Shown here in pieces: positions 61,503 to 64,000 of a DNA stretch of 64,000 nt (position 1 is the stretch's first letter; each line of letters begins with the position of its first letter). The notes under the pieces are model-generated. The model saw nothing but the letters and a program-made list of their open reading frames with translations, ran no database searches and was not told the DNA's origin. Made by a program: the position numbers and the translations under genes. This stretch comes from Meghimatium bilineatum (Eukaryota > Mollusca > Gastropoda > Stylommatophora > Philomycidae): positions 7,810,546 through 7,874,545 of the forward strand of contig CM067312.1 in assembly GCA_034231615.1 (NCBI GenBank), given 5' to 3'.

Positions 61503-62176
61503 CCAAGAAAACAGAAGTAATGGTTATTTCAAAGAAAGAAAATAACACACCTTGCAAGATCATAGTGAATGATATAGTATTAAAACAGGTCCACCAATTC
61601 AAATATCTAGGTACAATTATTACAGCAGATGGAAGAAGTTCAACAGAAATAAGATGCAGAATAGGACAGGCAAATACAACATTCAGAAAAATGAAAAATA
61701 TACTGTGTAATAAGACCTTGTCATTAGAGGTGAGAAAGAGAGTTCTGCAGTGCTATATAACCCCTATACTAACATATGGGTGGGAGTCTTGGACAATAAA
61801 CAAACTGGAAAGTGGGAGATTGGAGGCAACAGAGATGTGGTTCTACAGAAGAATGCTGAGAATACCATGGACTGCCAGAAAAACTAATTTAGAGGTGTTG
61901 AAAGAGTCAAATGCGAAACGGACCTTAATCAAGAATATAAGAAAAAGGCAATCTTCTTTTTTTGGCCACTTCATGAGACAGGCAGGTTTAGAGAACATAA
62001 TCACAACAGGCAAGATTGAAGGCACCAGAGACAGAGGGCGACAACGTGAGAAAATATTAGACAGTTTGACAACCTGGCACGGCAAAGAAACAACAACGAC
62101 TTTGATACATAATACTGTGGACAGAGAGCTGTGGAGAGCCATGACCGCCTACGCCACCCGGCATGGCACCTGATGA
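61503..62176 (+). pseudogene. RTE-like reverse transcriptase C-terminal part, best preserved copy
   Basis: The frame is open from 61503 to the stop at 62171-62173 (start AKKTEVMVISKK). It has the usual post-core blocks: KTEVM, VHQFKYLGTIITADGRS, KRVLQCYITPILTYGWESWT, EMWFYRRMLRIPWT.RKTN, FFGHFMRQAGLEN, KIEGTRDRGRQREKILDSL and WRAMTAYATRHGT. YGWESW and RGRQRE stand where RTE-like proteins have YG.E.W and RGRPR. The RT catalytic core and endonuclease are absent, so this is a 5'-truncated insertion whose remaining frame is intact and therefore young. Closest in character to the RTE-X / RTE-like proteins common in mollusc genomes (from memory). Confidence 0.85.
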
Positions 62177-63034
62177 CGATGAAGTTGCCATTACTTTACG
62201 AACTGTCTCGATGTTCTGTTACCTGTAGCTGAAAATGAAGTAAGTATCTTGACCCTCCGATACGTTCTCTCTATCTCCCAAACACAGAACCGGTCTAAGT
62301 GGTTATATTGGAGTGTGTTTGTATTTCGTTTTCCGTGTCTGGTCGAAGTGTGGGAGCCCAGGTATATTGCAGGTAAAAGAAATGATATCCTCCCAGACAT
62401 CTAGGCATGGAGCTTCATCGTGATTCGTCACAAAGGTCATATGAAGAGTAGTCAACCCCATGCACAACCTACTTAGTCGTTTCCTACATTATGCATGGCA
62501 GATTGTTACTAGTATTTCCTCTCTTTTTCCAACAGACGATGAAATATAAGCTGTGAAATACCATTATAACAACTATGTACGGATCAACGAAATATATATG
62601 TAATAACAGAAATTCGTTATAAACAGCACAAACAATTAAGAATATGTATAATCAGAAGTTTTTCAGTGTATTAAATATGGACATTTAAAAAAATAAATGT
62701 AGAGGTATTTCACTGTATAAACAAAAAAAGGAAATAAATATAATTGGGTAATTCTGAAAAGTGTTGTTAAATAGACATGGTTAAAAAAAAAGTATGTGAT
62801 ATAGGGATTTCACTGTAAATAGTAAAGTTTGTATAACGTATTCTACCTTGAACTGTCTTTAATGAAGTTACCTCTACGCCTAGTATTATAATCTATGTTT
62901 CCATGCATATAACTTGTTCAGGCTATGGACAAAATACAACCCGCTTAGCCATGTGGACTGCGCTACATGACAGATTAAAAACTACTACATCCACTGGTCC
63001 ATTAGATCAGAAAATATGAATTATAAGTTACAAA
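62177..63034. other. unassigned, no gene seen
   Basis: AT-rich DNA with imperfect recurrence of TATTTCACTGTATAAA-like words at ~62660, 62708 and 62806. No gene. Confidence 0.4.
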
Positions 63035-63290
63035 GACAAACTGTAAAGTAGTAAGCTGTAAAGTAGTAAGCTGTAAAGTAGTAAGCTGTAAAGTAGTAAG
63101 CTGTAAAGTAGTAAGCTGTAAAGTAGTAAGCTGTAAAGTAGTAAGCTGTAAAGTAGTAAGCTGTAAAGTAGTAAGCTGTAAAGTAGTAAGCTGTAAAGTA
63201 GTAAGCTGTAAAGTAGTAAGCTGTAAAGTAGTAAGCTGTAAAGTAGTAAGCTGTAAAGTAGTAAGCTGTAAAGTAGTAAGCTGTAAAAAA
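63035..63290. repeat. minisatellite, 15-bp unit, about 16 copies
   Basis: Unit AGCTGTAAAGTAGTA, almost perfect. The minus frame FTAYYFTAYYF is an artefact. Confidence 0.98.
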
Positions 63291-63463
63291 TAATACGAAA
63301 CTAAACAGCAATATTTGATAGCACTGTTTGAAAATGGTGTTCATGAGAAAATATTCTTTTGGGGACAAATGTCAGTCAGGTTTGTAGGTATGTAGATAAG
63401 GTGAGGGTGCGGGTTTAAAGCCACCCGTCATTTAGGAATTCAGAACAGAAAAACACTTAGATT

Positions 63464-63732
63464 CTTCTTCTTCTTCTGCGTTAGTTCTCAAACTCCTGCA
63501 GATCATCAGGATGTAGTCCGGAGAACGGAATGCGTTGTGTCATGGTTTACAGCATTGCTGAGATATCTGCGCCGTTCGGCTTGACACATCCGACTTCAGC
63601 ATGGCTTTGGGTCACTGACCCTATATGGGATGGGACAGCCAACTCCATCCCATAACCTCCTTAGTCGCTTTTTACGACATGCGTGGAAGGTAAACAGTGT
63701 TGCCATTCTTTGCTCCCCTTTCGGGCCCCTGA
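63464..63732 (-). mobile_element. composite SINE, near full length
   Basis: (CTT)n, GCGTTAGTTCTCAAACTCCT, GGAGAACGGAATGCGTTGTG, GCTGAGATATCTGCGCC, TTAGTCGCTTTTTACGAC and TTTCGGGCCCC. The minus frame at 63596-63817 is this SINE. Confidence 0.88.
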
Positions 63733-63754
63733 CACAATAAAGATGTAATGGCTG

Positions 63755-64000
63755 GTGCATCACAGAGCAATGCAGGGAAAAACAAATATATGTAAGGAGT
63801 AGTGTAATACAAAACAAACCATACTAACGACATCGACAAAAACTAACGACGTTTTGGCTAAAAAATCTTCCTCATGATATAAACAAACAGCAAGAAATGA
63901 ATATTTTACAAAGAAAAATAATGTAAGAGAAGAGCAAAAGAAGATGACAATTTAGAGAAAAAGAGAGAGGAAAGGAAATGAAAAGAGCAAGTATGATACA
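63755..64000 (-). mobile_element. dispersed repeat with pyrimidine tract and AAACGTCG motif, cut by the window end
   Basis: The minus strand has a CT-rich tract, then ATGAGGAAGATTTTTTAGCC and AAAACGTCGTTAG. It has the same layout as 35820-36120. Probably a retroelement end; class unknown. Confidence 0.4.

Noticed and set aside
61503..62173. Host gene for a 217-residue protein
   Set aside because: Domain blocks are those of an RTE-like retrotransposon C-terminus; an intact frame alone does not make it a host gene.

Overview
This window looks like AT-rich nuclear DNA from an animal, most likely a mollusc and perhaps a heterobranch gastropod. The grounds are intron-containing coding sequence with animal splice sites, tRNA-derived and composite SINEs, 5'-truncated non-LTR retrotransposons, a small hAT-type inverted-repeat element, and very abundant minisatellites. 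Species assignment is inference from repeat style only. There are no bacterial genes, operons, CRISPR arrays or rRNA.

Only one host gene is well supported, on the + strand. Three exons (37745-37861, 41839-41971, 58155-58897) join in phase (0/0, then 1/1). They encode the last ~330 residues of a low-complexity, Ser/Asp/Asn-rich protein that ends in a PDZ-type C-terminus (DSVV). An acidic SDSGRGGSEDD motif suggests the cytoplasmic tail of a cadherin-superfamily (protocadherin-like) receptor, but family assignment is tentative. The rest of the gene, including any ectodomain, must lie upstream of what I can recognise. A GC-rich, partly open stretch follows the stop (59118-59382).

The rest is repeats. 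About fifty separate tandem arrays, with units of 2 to 95 bp, cover on my rough count a quarter to a third of the window. The largest are 10911-11823 (24 bp), 19500-19970 (TATC), 52413-53635 (29-30 bp), 54495-55285 (17 bp) and 59595-61225 (23-25 bp). Their long ORFs are artefacts of unit lengths without stops. All three exons have a tandem array ending some 25-80 bp before their 3' splice sites.

Interspersed elements fall into recurring families. (a) A composite SINE with a (GAA)n tail and an AAAGGCGACTAAGG-like block occurs in about 15 copies, some with clear target-site duplications. (b) A tRNA-derived SINE with a conserved TACGTCCTGA 3' end occurs in about six. (c) 3' fragments of an RNase-H-bearing non-LTR element lie at 2240, 24300 and 31945. 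(d) Broken C-terminal fragments of RTE-like reverse transcriptases occur at nine or so sites. (e) One hAT-type MITE lies at 48986-49216. Several minisatellites have arisen inside, or been interrupted by, these elements, so the window records transposon insertion followed by tandem expansion.
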